The position numbers and the translations under genes were made by a program. This document shows positions 16,233 through 22,591 of a stretch of DNA of 34,209 nt, in pieces. Origin of the DNA: a virus; IMG/VR virus record IMGVR_UViG_3300032293_001369, positions 1-34,209 of that record; one strand, 5' to 3'. The first letter of the stretch is position 1; each line of letters begins with the position of its first letter. The notes below the pieces were generated by a model that saw only the letters and a list, made by a program, of their open reading frames with translations, ran no database searches and was not told the origin of the DNA.

Positions 16233-17561
16233 ATGAAACTTCGCCTCCTAATCCTCCTCGCCGCCGCCCTGGCTGCCGCACCAGCCGCAGGGCAGACGAT
16301 CAAGTCGCTGGGCTACAACACAACAAACGGCAACATTGTTGCGGCAACCAATGTGACGTTTACAAACTCGGTTGGTTTCGCCACCAACGCCCGGGCAGCC
16401 ACCCGCACCAACCTCGGCGGGACCACGGTGGGCAATGCGGTCTTTACGGCGACCAATGCTGCGGCGGCTGCTACGGCAATCGGCCTTGGCGCGGCCAACG
16501 ATGTGACGTTTGGCAGTGTTACTGCATCGTCGATCAAGGACTCTTCTGGAACAAGGGCTCTGGACCTTGAAAATTTTGCCCTAACATTTGGCACAAACTA
16601 TGTTTTGGAGTGGTCCGCGACTGAAGCACAATTCAACAAACCACTAACATTTTTTGGAACAAACACCGCCTCGACGACCCGCACCAACCTAGGCCTCGGC
16701 GCAACCAACAACGTCACCTTCTCCAACGTCACAGCAAGCGGAACGCTCACCGCCACCGGCAACGCGACCCTCAACGGCGTCAACAACACGATGCCGAACG
16801 CGACCACGGCAGACAGCGCGTCAAGTTTGATGACGCGGGGGCTTCTGTATGCGGCTCAGACGGATGACGCTTCAGGCGATCTGGTTTTTCCGGGTGGCTT
16901 TATACTGAGCGGCACGGGAGCCCTTGCTCAGGCACATCTGACCGCTGGCAATGTAGCACTAATAACCACGAACACAAACACAATGGCTGGTGCTTATTTT
17001 GCCGATAGCTTTTGGACGCACAAAGACTTTAGCGGGAGTTCTGTGCCATCGGACAAGGTTTTAGATTTGGCATTAAAGGGGGTTATTCTTCGCATGGAAA
17101 CAAACCAAAACTATGTTTTGCGTGTTGCTGTAGGCGTTGGCACACCAAGCCGCACCCCGCCTCCTGCGGGATCAGATGCGCTATCTTCCAGAGGCTGGGG
17201 CGTAAACTTTTTCTACAACGGGACCAACTACGTCTATCAACCATTTTGGTATACGACCAACTACAACACTGGCACAGCCGTTGCCATCTCCAATATGTCT
17301 ACCGCTTTTTCACAATGGACGTCTTCAGTTTTCACGCTGCGACTTCGGCAAGAAACCAACGGCGACATCAAGTTTTGGATCAACAACGGCCTAAATTCAC
17401 GGCTTGGATCAACACCATCGTTCCAAACAAACGTGGCGTGGGGTGCGTCAACTTTTGGTGGTCGCAGTTTAGCCATTGAGGCCGCAGCAGCCACAAACGC
17501 TGCGCCAGCAGCTCAGGTTCGCATTGGCTATCGGGTTGGTTACCTCAAATACGAACAATGA
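16233..17561 (+). CDS. Tail fibre-like protein with N-terminal signal peptide-like segment
   Basis: The 442-aa protein starts MKLRLLILLAAALAAAP and reaches AAGQ at about residue 21, which reads as a Sec signal with an Ala-x-Gly type cleavage site. After it come fibre-type repeats: ATRTNLGG with NDVTFGSVTASS, then TTRTNLGLG with NNVTFSNVTASG, similar to TRTNLGL repeats of trimeric tail fibres. The C-terminal 200 residues are Asn/Thr-rich and their DNA is A/T-richer, suggesting an exchangeable receptor-binding part. The start follows TTGACA (16206-16211) by 21 nt. A secreted or host-derived protein is the main alternative. Confidence 0.78.
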   Translation: MKLRLLILLAAALAAAPAAGQTIKSLGYNTTNGNIVAATNVTFTNSVGFATNARAATRTNLGGTTVGNAVFTATNAAAAATAIGLGAANDVTFGSVTASSIKDSSGTRALDLENFALTFGTNYVLEWSATEAQFNKPLTFFGTNTASTTRTNLGLGATNNVTFSNVTASGTLTATGNATLNGVNNTMPNATTADSASSLMTRGLLYAAQTDDASGDLVFPGGFILSGTGALAQAHLTAGNVALITTNTNTMAGAYFADSFWTHKDFSGSSVPSDKVLDLALKGVILRMETNQNYVLRVAVGVGTPSRTPPPAGSDALSSRGWGVNFFYNGTNYVYQPFWYTTNYNTGTAVAISNMSTAFSQWTSSVFTLRLRQETNGDIKFWINNGLNSRLGSTPSFQTNVAWGASTFGGRSLAIEAAAATNAAPAAQVRIGYRVGYLKYEQ

Positions 17562-17920
17562 AACTGCTCCTCTCCAACGACAGCTTGACCCGCTACTCCA
17601 ACGCGGGCGCATACGCCACCACAACCAACGTGCCGCTCGACGGCGACCTCGCCACAACAGCGCAGACTTTGCTCGCGTGGCTGCAATCTCAACTGGCCGA
17701 AGGCGAGAGCGTGGGCCAAGTATTCATCGAGCCAGAAGGCACGCATAGTGAACTGGACGAGGAAGGCAACGCCACCAGCACCCGCGCCAAACTGTCCGCA
17801 GCCGTAACCGCCCACGCTGCCGCCGGATCGCGCAGCGTTGTTTACTCAAGCGAAGCGCTGCCCGCCGAATTGCGGGACGGTCTGCTCGCCGCATGGGCAG
17901 CAATAGACGCAATGCCATGA
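17558..17920 (+). CDS. Unknown protein following the fibre gene
   Basis: The 120-aa acidic, Ala-rich protein overlaps the fibre by ATGA and the next gene by ATGA. Segments include LAWLQSQLAEGE, GQVFIEPEGTHSELDEEGN and LRDGLLAAWAAIDAMP. No motif is recognised. Position right after a fibre is that of fibre chaperones or short adaptors, which is only a possibility here. Confidence 0.72.
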   Translation: MKLLLSNDSLTRYSNAGAYATTTNVPLDGDLATTAQTLLAWLQSQLAEGESVGQVFIEPEGTHSELDEEGNATSTRAKLSAAVTAHAAAGSRSVVYSSEALPAELRDGLLAAWAAIDAMP

Positions 17921-18111
17921 GCGTCTTGGATCAACACTTGTCCACCGTTGAACGTGGGGCGCTTGGCACGCTGGCGACTACTGGATCAGTGGCCGTCAGC
18001 TTCATGGCCCAATTTGAACTATATCTGCGGATCGGTGGATTGATGCTCGGTCTGGCCATCGGCGTGATAACGCTGCTGTCCGTCTGGCGCGACTACCAAC
18101 GCAAGAAATAA
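17917..18111 (+). CDS. Small one-TM membrane protein, holin-like candidate
   Basis: The 64-aa protein has one clear membrane segment (GGLMLGLAIGVITLLSVW, about residues 41-58), a second weak hydrophobic stretch (GTLATTGSVAVSFMA) and a basic tail RDYQRKK. Size and topology suit a small holin or an i-spanin-like protein. ATG 17917 overlaps the stop of the previous gene; an upstream ATG in this frame at 17893 would add 8 residues. Which of the two small membrane genes (this or 18734-18895) is the holin is unclear. Confidence 0.72.
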   Translation: MSVLDQHLSTVERGALGTLATTGSVAVSFMAQFELYLRIGGLMLGLAIGVITLLSVWRDYQRKK

Positions 18112-18112
18112 C

Positions 18113-18460
18113 ATGGCCGCCACGACCTACGACATTCTCATCGAGCAGGGCGCGACTTACAGCCAGGTCATCACCTACAAGGAGTCGGGCGTGGCCGTAA
18201 ACCTCACGGGATATACGGCGCGGATGCAAGTGCGGGCCACTCTGGAATCTGCAAGCACCTTGGTTGAATTGACCACCGCAAACAGCCGCATTGCACTAGG
18301 CGGGGCCGCCGGGACGATCAGCTTGACCATCAGCGCAACAGACACCGCCGCCCTGACCTCGGGCCGTGGAGTCTACGATCTGGAACTAGTCAGCGGCTCG
18401 GGCATCGTCACACGCTTGCTCCAAGGCGTGGCCACCATTTCCCGCAACGTCACAAGGTAG
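18113..18460 (+). CDS. Conserved-looking phage beta protein
   Basis: The 115-aa protein begins with DILIEQGATYSQVITY and continues LTGYTARMQVR, then GGAAGTISLTISATDTAAL and GVYDLELVSG, ending in VATISRNVTR. The pattern (a low-complexity beta sandwich with YDLE near the end) is common in small tail-associated phage proteins, though I cannot name a family. It starts 1 nt after the preceding stop. Probably virion-associated. Confidence 0.75.
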   Translation: MAATTYDILIEQGATYSQVITYKESGVAVNLTGYTARMQVRATLESASTLVELTTANSRIALGGAAGTISLTISATDTAALTSGRGVYDLELVSGSGIVTRLLQGVATISRNVTR

Positions 18461-18464
18461 CACT

Positions 18465-18677
18465 ATGGCCACCGAACTGGTCATCGAGGCAAGCACGGCA
18501 ACCTTGGTTGTTGAGATGCCCTCTACAACGGTCCTTGAGATCGGCGCGGCTGGCCCACAGGGCGCGTCGGCTGTCCTGGCTAATGGCGTGACCAGCGTAA
18601 CCCTACGCACGGCCAACGGGGCCGAGTTCGCGCTGTCGGTGGATGATGATGGGATGCTGACCACCACGCGGCTTTAG
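18465..18677 (+). CDS. Small protein with a GPQG collagen-like turn
   Basis: The 70-aa protein is made of beta strands (TELVIEASTATLVVEMPSTT), then AAGPQGASA and a final hairpin (FALSVDDDGMLTT). The GPQG element is typical of joints in tail fibres. Function is unknown. After its stop a 56-nt gap holds TTGACA (18713-18718) for the next gene. Confidence 0.7.
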   Translation: MATELVIEASTATLVVEMPSTTVLEIGAAGPQGASAVLANGVTSVTLRTANGAEFALSVDDDGMLTTTRL

Positions 18678-18733
18678 CGTTTGCGGTTCGTGAATAGCAA
18701 ACGGGGCAGGCTTTGACACCCGTGCCGAGGTCT

Positions 18734-18895
18734 ATGGAAAAGATCTTTGAACAACTCGGACAGAACTCTACTTGGCGCGGACTCATTCTCTTGGCGGGAG
18801 CCCTCGGTTGGCAGCTTTCGGAGACGCACAACGAGGCAATCATCGCCGCCGCGCTCGGACTAGTCGGACTGATCAACGTATTCCGTAAAGGCTAA
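18734..18895 (+). CDS. Small two-segment membrane protein, holin candidate
   Basis: The 53-aa protein has two hydrophobic stretches (RGLILLAGALGWQL, about 15-28, and AIIAAALGLVGLINVF, about 35-50) and a basic end RKG. This matches the small holin-like proteins often encoded beside phage lysins. It precedes a lipoprotein and an amidase, so a lysis role is likely: holins permit the lysin to act on the wall. ATG 18734 is 15 nt after TTGACA; the TTG within the hexamer would add seven residues. Its TAA overlaps the next ATG by one base. Confidence 0.78.
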   Translation: MEKIFEQLGQNSTWRGLILLAGALGWQLSETHNEAIIAAALGLVGLINVFRKG

Positions 18896-19035
18896 TGCGC
18901 GCCATCTTGTTGGCGCTGGCCGCGCTTTGCCTGACCGGCTGCGCGGGCATGAAAGTTGGCATGGGCTACAACGTGCAAGCCAAGCAGTTTTTCCTGCAAC
19001 TAGAAAAGCCGCTTGAAGCTGGCCTTAAAAAGTGA
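18895..19035 (+). CDS. 46-aa lipoprotein, outer-membrane spanin (Rz1-like) candidate
   Basis: A 46-aa ORF starts in a TAATG junction and ends in GTGA with the amidase. It has a textbook lipoprotein signal: MRAILLALAALCLTGC, with lipobox LTGC placing the lipidated Cys at residue 16. The mature part is only about 30 aa and charged (FFLQLEKPLEAGLKK). Small lipoproteins in lysis cassettes are usually o-spanins that help fuse inner and outer membranes, which would imply a Gram-negative host. It lacks the Pro-rich middle typical of Rz1, so another lipoprotein role is possible. Confidence 0.75.
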   Translation: MRAILLALAALCLTGCAGMKVGMGYNVQAKQFFLQLEKPLEAGLKK

Positions 19036-19658
19036 AATTGATCCAATGGTTAAATCGTTTATTCGCGGCCTCTCCCGCTGGCCCAGCACCGACCTCGCTG
19101 AAATCGTCATCGCCATCCAGCGCATCCTCCACGACCGCGCCGAGCACAACAAAGCCAGCAAAGCCGACAAGCCCAAGGTTCAAAGAAAAGCTGCTTAACA
19201 CGCCAAATGTCTCGGCGGGCAGGCACATCACGCCAAAAGCCGTAGTGCTGCACCATACGGCAGGAAGCTATGCCGGCAGCGTGGCCTGGTGCATGGACCC
19301 AGCAAGCCGCGTCAGCTATCACGCCATTGTGGCCAAGGATGGGCGCAGGACGGTGCTGGCTGACGCAGACGAGCGGACTTGGCACGCTGGAGTTTCGTCA
19401 TGGCGCGGCAAGAAAGACCTTAATTCATGGAGCATTGGCGCGGCTTTTGAAGGCGACACGAATAAACGCGAGTTGGGCGAGCCCGAGATGGCCTCAATGG
19501 CGGAATACCTTGTGCCGCTGATGAAACGCTACGGCCTCACGCTTGCCGACGTTACCGACCACCGAACTGTTAGCCCGGGGCGCAAGGACGATCTGAACCC
19601 GAAGGAACTGGCGCGGTTCAAGGAGTATTTGGCCAAGCGCATACAAAGTGCTCAGTAG
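19032..19658 (+). CDS. Endolysin: N-acetylmuramoyl-L-alanine amidase (Amidase_2 type)
   Basis: The 208-aa lysin carries the zinc amidase fold: VVLHHTAGS with His74/75, SYHAIVAKDG, HAGVSSW, and TDHRTVSPGRKDDLNP with His177 and Asp187 as probable ligands. It would cut the amide bond between muramic acid and L-Ala in peptidoglycan. Residues 15-50 are Ser/Thr/Pro-rich, probably a linker, after a short amphipathic N terminus. The start is GTG 19032 overlapping the lipoprotein stop; no ATG lies in frame before the catalytic core. The linker stretch overlaps another ORF (19046-19198) with stronger coding bias, so the N terminus is less certain than the domain. Confidence 0.9.
   Translation: MKLIQWLNRLFAASPAGPAPTSLKSSSPSSASSTTAPSTTKPAKPTSPRFKEKLLNTPNVSAGRHITPKAVVLHHTAGSYAGSVAWCMDPASRVSYHAIVAKDGRRTVLADADERTWHAGVSSWRGKKDLNSWSIGAAFEGDTNKRELGEPEMASMAEYLVPLMKRYGLTLADVTDHRTVSPGRKDDLNPKELARFKEYLAKRIQSAQ
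19046..19198 (+). CDS. Nested small ORF inside the amidase linker
   Basis: A 50-aa ORF in another frame encodes a basic amphipathic helix (STDLAEIVIAIQRIL, then HDRAEHNKASKADK). Its codons end in C or G far more often (about three quarters by my hand count) than those of the amidase in the same stretch (about 60%), so it looks genuinely coding. Nested lysis genes are known (Rz/Rz1). It may be a real small gene, or the true path may switch frames here. Function is unknown. Confidence 0.45.
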   Translation: MVKSFIRGLSRWPSTDLAEIVIAIQRILHDRAEHNKASKADKPKVQRKAA

Positions 19659-19678
19659 TTCAAGCCACGCTTGAACTA
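19656..19678. other. Inverted repeat at the end of the lysis operon
   Basis: TAGTTCAAG (19656-19664, starting in the amidase stop) pairs with CTTGAACTA (19670-19678) around a 5-nt loop. The following bases, TTTCAC, are only weakly T-rich, so it may be a poor terminator. It marks the end of rightward late transcription facing the leftward cassette. Confidence 0.55.
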
Positions 19679-19694
19679 TTTCACAAAAAGCATC

Positions 19695-19741
19695 TGTCTA
19701 GATTTCTGTGATTTTTAGACACGTTGGCGGGATGTGTCTAA
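19695..19741. repeat. Three TGTCTA(A) half-sites at 20-bp spacing
   Basis: TGTCTA (19695-19700), its inverse TTAGACA (19715-19721) and TGTCTAA (19735-19741) alternate in orientation with exactly 20 bp between starts, about two helical turns. The array lies between two convergent transcription units and touches no gene. It looks like a binding array for a symmetric DNA-binding protein; the partner is unknown. Confidence 0.6.
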
Positions 19742-19751
19742 GGCGTCGACA

Positions 19752-19898
19752 TTAGCGCCAAGTCAGCCAAAGGAAGCCGACATTCGCTAGGGCATAGCCA
19801 CCAAAGGCCACGGCCATCGGCCCGTTGCCGTCGCGGAGAAAGCCGACCGCCGTCAGCACATATAGGCCGGTGCAGGCAAGCAATGGCCAGAACGTCAT
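19752..19898 (-). CDS. 48-aa small membrane protein (accessory cassette)
   Basis: A 48-aa ORF begins with ATG overlapping the zincin stop (ATGA) and ends before the half-site array. It reads as two short hydrophobic helices (FWPLLACTGLYVLTAVGFL and MAVAFGGYALANVGFLWL) joined by a charged turn RDGNG, so it is probably an inner-membrane hairpin. Third positions are G/C-rich, as in real neighbours. As last gene of a four-gene leftward cassette it may anchor or serve as effector for it. Function is unknown. Confidence 0.75.
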   Translation of the reverse strand: MTFWPLLACTGLYVLTAVGFLRDGNGPMAVAFGGYALANVGFLWLTWR

Positions 19899-20239
19899 TT
19901 GTCCCGCCTGTGCTGGCCAATGCTAATCTTTCCCTCGCAAAACGTATTGGCTAACCAACGCGCAACTACGGACACCACCCGCTCATGGTCCCTGATGTGC
20001 GTCTCGTCCACGCATGGCATGGTGGCGTGGCCGACTTCGTGCGCGACGATGCCGAGCAAGTTGCCGGCGATGGCGCGGGGGTGGAAATAAACCACACGCC
20101 GCCGGAAATCTGTCATCCCTTCGCAAAGCTCTTTGCTGGGTGGCCGCTGAACCTTGACCGTCCACCACTCTCCATCGAGCTTGAAGCGCAGCGTTGGCCT
20201 CTTGCTGCGCCTGCGTGGGGTGCTGGCGACCTTTTTCAT
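19895..20239 (-). CDS. Minimal HEXXH zinc metallopeptidase-like protein
   Basis: The 114-aa protein has a basic N-terminal tail, then WWTVKVQRP, RVVYFHPRA and the zincin helix IVAHEVGHATMP, with HEVGH at 67-71. DETHIRDHER, with Glu86 or Asp84, could supply a third ligand. The fold is about as small as a zincin can be. Substrate is unknown. Phage proteins of this type can be anti-repressors or anti-toxin peptidases, but nothing here shows which. It lies between a winged-helix gene (1-nt gap) and a membrane protein (4-nt overlap), so all should be made from one mRNA. Confidence 0.8.
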   Translation of the reverse strand: MKKVASTPRRRSKRPTLRFKLDGEWWTVKVQRPPSKELCEGMTDFRRRVVYFHPRAIAGNLLGIVAHEVGHATMPCVDETHIRDHERVVSVVARWLANTFCEGKISIGQHRRDK

Positions 20240-20240
20240 G

Positions 20241-20510
20241 CTAAAGCAAGCGGTAGTGCGGGACGGGTCGAGTCTGAGCGGCCAGCTTTATCGTGAAGCT
20301 GCGCTTCTCGGCTAGGCCCGCTTCGACCATCCGCGCCAGAGAGGTGCTAGTGCTGCACTCGCTACGGCCTCGGGCTTTTGCTAGTTGCTTGCAAGTGAAC
20401 CACCCCGGCGGGACCACTTCGGCCACCACCGTTCCGGCGGCCAGTGCTTTGCACCAGCGCGCAAGGTCGGGGTCGGGCGTCACAATCGTTGCGGACTTTT
20501 TGTGACTCAT
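20241..20510 (-). CDS. Winged-helix DNA-binding protein of the leftward cassette
   Basis: The 89-aa protein has a helix-turn-helix core (WFTCKQLAKARGRSECSTS, then LARMVEAGLAEKRSFTI) followed by a hairpin-like wing ending PHYRLL. This is the layout of small winged-helix regulators where the recognition helix carries Ser/Thr/Arg. Its ATG overlaps the phosphoesterase stop by 4 nt. It may regulate its own cassette, for example at the TTGACA/upstream region, but no operator is proved. Confidence 0.78.
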   Translation of the reverse strand: MSHKKSATIVTPDPDLARWCKALAAGTVVAEVVPPGWFTCKQLAKARGRSECSTSTSLARMVEAGLAEKRSFTIKLAAQTRPVPHYRLL

Positions 20511-21241
20511 AAGGGCAGGCGGTAGTGCGGCGACAAAGTCTCCAGCCGCACGATGGTTAGGTCGTCCGAATACTCAAACCAGCAGAGGCCGTGCGCCCAG
20601 CCAAGGGTCTGCCGGCGGGTCTGGGCATAACCGACATCCAGCTTGATGCCGCAGCCTACGTTGTAGCCGACCACCGGGCGCTGAGTGCGGCCCTGCTCTT
20701 GGGCCACACGATGGGTGTGGCCAAACACGCAAGACATCCCAAGGGCCTCGGCGTGGTCCCGAGCCGCGCTGACGTTATACATCACCCCATGCAGGAAAAG
20801 TGCGTTGCCAAGCTGGACGCAAGCGGAGGGGCGCAGACCGTCGTAGGGGATGAGCTTGGCCTTCATCTCCTTGACCGCATCGGAGATCCGCCCGAGCACG
20901 TTGCCGGCGGCGTAGCTGACCACGGCGTTGCCGCTGTGAGCCAGGCCGACCAGCCGGTGCTCGTGGTTGCCCATTAGGACGTGCGTCGGCTCCAACTCCC
21001 GCAGGAACGACAGGCCAGCCAGCAAATCGTCGGCCATGCTTTCGGCGCGGTCAGGATCGTCGGGCTTGGCCGAGGACCGCAGTGCGGCCATGTCGGTGAA
21101 GTCTCCGAGGTGCAGAACCGTATCAGGTTTCCACAACTGCCGCATTTTAAGCATGGCGGCGAGGGCGCGGGGGTCGGCCTCATGGCCATGAGTGCATGAA
21201 ATGGCCAGCCCACGGCGAAATTTTCGGGTTACGCTCGCCAC
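20507..21241 (-). CDS. Calcineurin-like metallophosphoesterase with Cys in place of the first Asp
   Basis: The 244-aa enzyme shows the family's motif order: SCTHGHEADP (C16, H18), LHLGDF (GD 46-47), GNHEHR (91-96), LFLHG (H151) and FGHTHR (174-178). These build a two-metal site for phosphoester hydrolysis of nucleotides, RNA or DNA. The first motif normally begins Asp-x-His; here it is Cys-Thr-His, so one metal may be bound differently or lost. GTG 21241 is supported by TTGACA on the minus strand (21261-21256), 14 nt upstream. It leads a four-gene leftward unit; substrate is unknown. Confidence 0.88.
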   Translation of the reverse strand: MASVTRKFRRGLAISCTHGHEADPRALAAMLKMRQLWKPDTVLHLGDFTDMAALRSSAKPDDPDRAESMADDLLAGLSFLRELEPTHVLMGNHEHRLVGLAHSGNAVVSYAAGNVLGRISDAVKEMKAKLIPYDGLRPSACVQLGNALFLHGVMYNVSAARDHAEALGMSCVFGHTHRVAQEQGRTQRPVVGYNVGCGIKLDVGYAQTRRQTLGWAHGLCWFEYSDDLTIVRLETLSPHYRLPL

Positions 21242-21283
21242 GAAGCGGCGGCATATGTCAAAGTTCTTGGTGGCAATGAGTCT

Positions 21284-21470
21284 TTACAGACCAGAAAGTA
21301 ACCAGAAAGTAACCACTATTCCGACTCTATGTTATCACCAAAGTTTCTCAAGTTCCTGTGTCGGACAGCACCAATTTGCACCCTAAAACACTAGGAGTGT
21401 AGATTCGACCCCCTCCGCCGGCATCTTACAAATCAACAACTTACAGAATTTGAGCAAGGAAAGTAACCAG
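21284..21470. other. Candidate attP region with arm-type repeats and tRNA-like core
   Basis: CCAGAAAGTAA is tandemly repeated (21291-21301, 21302-21312), and GAAAGTAACCAG recurs at 21459-21470 in the 3' end of the integrase gene. TTACAGA also occurs on both sides (21284-21290, 21441-21447). Between them lies ATTCGACCCCCTCCGCCGGC (21403-21422), which resembles the T-loop and acceptor end of a tRNA, a frequent integration target. Repeats flanking a core beside an integrase match arm and core sites of a phage attachment site. The T-stem pairing is poor, so the core could be another target. Confidence 0.55.
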
Positions 21471-22503
21471 TTTTGAACCACTCGGTTGCGGCCTTCCTTT
21501 CTTGAAATTCAAGGTAATGCTTGCGGACGATGGCCTCGGAGTTGCCCATCTCAAGCGCCACTTGGGAGGCACTTTTGACCGCCGCGCAGCGGTAGGAGCC
21601 AAACGAATGGCGCAATCCGTTTTTTACCCAGACCGCTCCCTTCCTGCGAAGCCGCTTGGCTAGGTTGTCTATGCGGTCCTGTGGGGCGACCATGCCGCCC
21701 GGCTGCGGCTCGCTTTTGCGTATCCACGTTGCCAGTGCGGGAAGAATAGGAACCAGCCGGCGGCGTTTGGTTTTGCAAATCTCAGGTCGCACTTCGATGT
21801 GCTTCCTGCCGAGCTTGATGTCCTCCCACCTTAAGCCTTGGATCTCCTCAGTGCGAAGACCAGCGAGGCCACCGATTGCCAGGGCGAGTCGCCATTCGCT
21901 AGGAGCGGCAGCAAGCAGGGCGCGAAATTCTTTCGGGGCGTAAGTCGCCACAGGCTTTGCGTCTAGCGTCTTTGAGTGCGTCCGCTCGGGCGCGGTCATG
22001 CCGTCAGGAATCAAAGCCGACTTGCGCGCCCAGGAGAAAAAGCTGACCAGCGCCGTTCGCACGTTGTTGTGGCGGCGTGGCCCAACAGGCAGCCGGTCAA
22101 GGTAGTCGCGGATCTGGTCGGCGGTCACCTCGCTCATCCGGCAAGGGTGGGCCTTGGCAAACTTGGCAAGGTCGGATGCGACGATGCGCGTTTCCTGAAC
22201 CTTGCGGTCTTTGAGGTGTGCAAGGTAACGGGTCGCGGCCTCGGCCACCTTGGGCGACTCAAGGCGGGCGGCTCGCCATTGCTCAAACTCGGAAATCAAC
22301 TCGGGGCTTACGTCGGCAAGATCGGACTTGCCGGCGCGCATCGCCTTTAGTTGGGCGCGAGCCTTGTCTCGGGCTCGGTCTAAGTCTTTGGCTGTGCAAA
22401 GGATACGCTTGCCGCCTTTGTGAGCGTGCCACTTCCACCTCTTGTCCGACCCTTGCCAAAGGTGCGCGGAAAATGAACCCACTTTGACGGACTCAGTTTT
22501 CAT
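21433..22503 (-). CDS. int: Tyrosine recombinase integrase
   Basis: The 356-aa integrase would insert and excise the phage genome at att sites. It has an N-terminal arm-binding region (about 1-60), a SAM-like core-binding region (about 65-165) and a catalytic domain. Catalytic positions seen are Arg217 (GLAGLRTEE), Lys about 243-246 (CKTKRRR), Arg298 in NGLRHSFGSY and Tyr330 in RKHYLEF. Two histidines usual in the family are replaced by Asn (N295, N321 in MGNSEA), still within known variation. The gene's 3' end carries one arm-type repeat of the candidate attP. Upstream are a 12-bp palindrome and a run of ten G. Confidence 0.93.
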   Translation of the reverse strand: MKTESVKVGSFSAHLWQGSDKRWKWHAHKGGKRILCTAKDLDRARDKARAQLKAMRAGKSDLADVSPELISEFEQWRAARLESPKVAEAATRYLAHLKDRKVQETRIVASDLAKFAKAHPCRMSEVTADQIRDYLDRLPVGPRRHNNVRTALVSFFSWARKSALIPDGMTAPERTHSKTLDAKPVATYAPKEFRALLAAAPSEWRLALAIGGLAGLRTEEIQGLRWEDIKLGRKHIEVRPEICKTKRRRLVPILPALATWIRKSEPQPGGMVAPQDRIDNLAKRLRRKGAVWVKNGLRHSFGSYRCAAVKSASQVALEMGNSEAIVRKHYLEFQERKAATEWFKTGYFPCSNSVSC

Positions 22504-22523
22504 TCCTTAATTATTGATTTGCA

Positions 22524-22533
22524 GGGGGGGGGG
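22524..22533. repeat. Ten-G homopolymer upstream of integrase
   Basis: A run of ten G (C on the integrase-coding strand) lies 21 bases before the integrase start. Such runs change length easily during replication and can alter promoter spacing or mRNA folding. It is also a place where assembly length may be wrong. A separate seven-G run occurs at about 23919-23925 inside a gene. Confidence 0.7.
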
Positions 22534-22559
22534 CAGACTGCCGCTGTCCTACCCCACCT

Positions 22560-22571
22560 AGTATTAATACT
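22560..22571. promoter_or_regulatory. 12-bp perfect palindrome, operator candidate
   Basis: AGTATTAATACT is its own reverse complement and lies between the end of the leftward RHH gene and the integrase start, in an otherwise GC-rich stretch. It could be bound by a dimeric regulator such as the RHH protein; no direct proof is possible from sequence. Confidence 0.45.
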
Positions 22572-22591
22572 CCCTTATGAACACCATGAAG

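Noticed and set aside
43-18718. TTGACA as ordinary sigma-70 -35 boxes
   Set aside because: No TATAAT-like box lies about 17 nt downstream at the copies checked, and the start codon would lie upstream of the predicted transcript start.
21395-21425. A complete tRNA gene
   Set aside because: Only a T-loop/acceptor-like end is present; the T stem does not pair well and no anticodon or D arm is visible.
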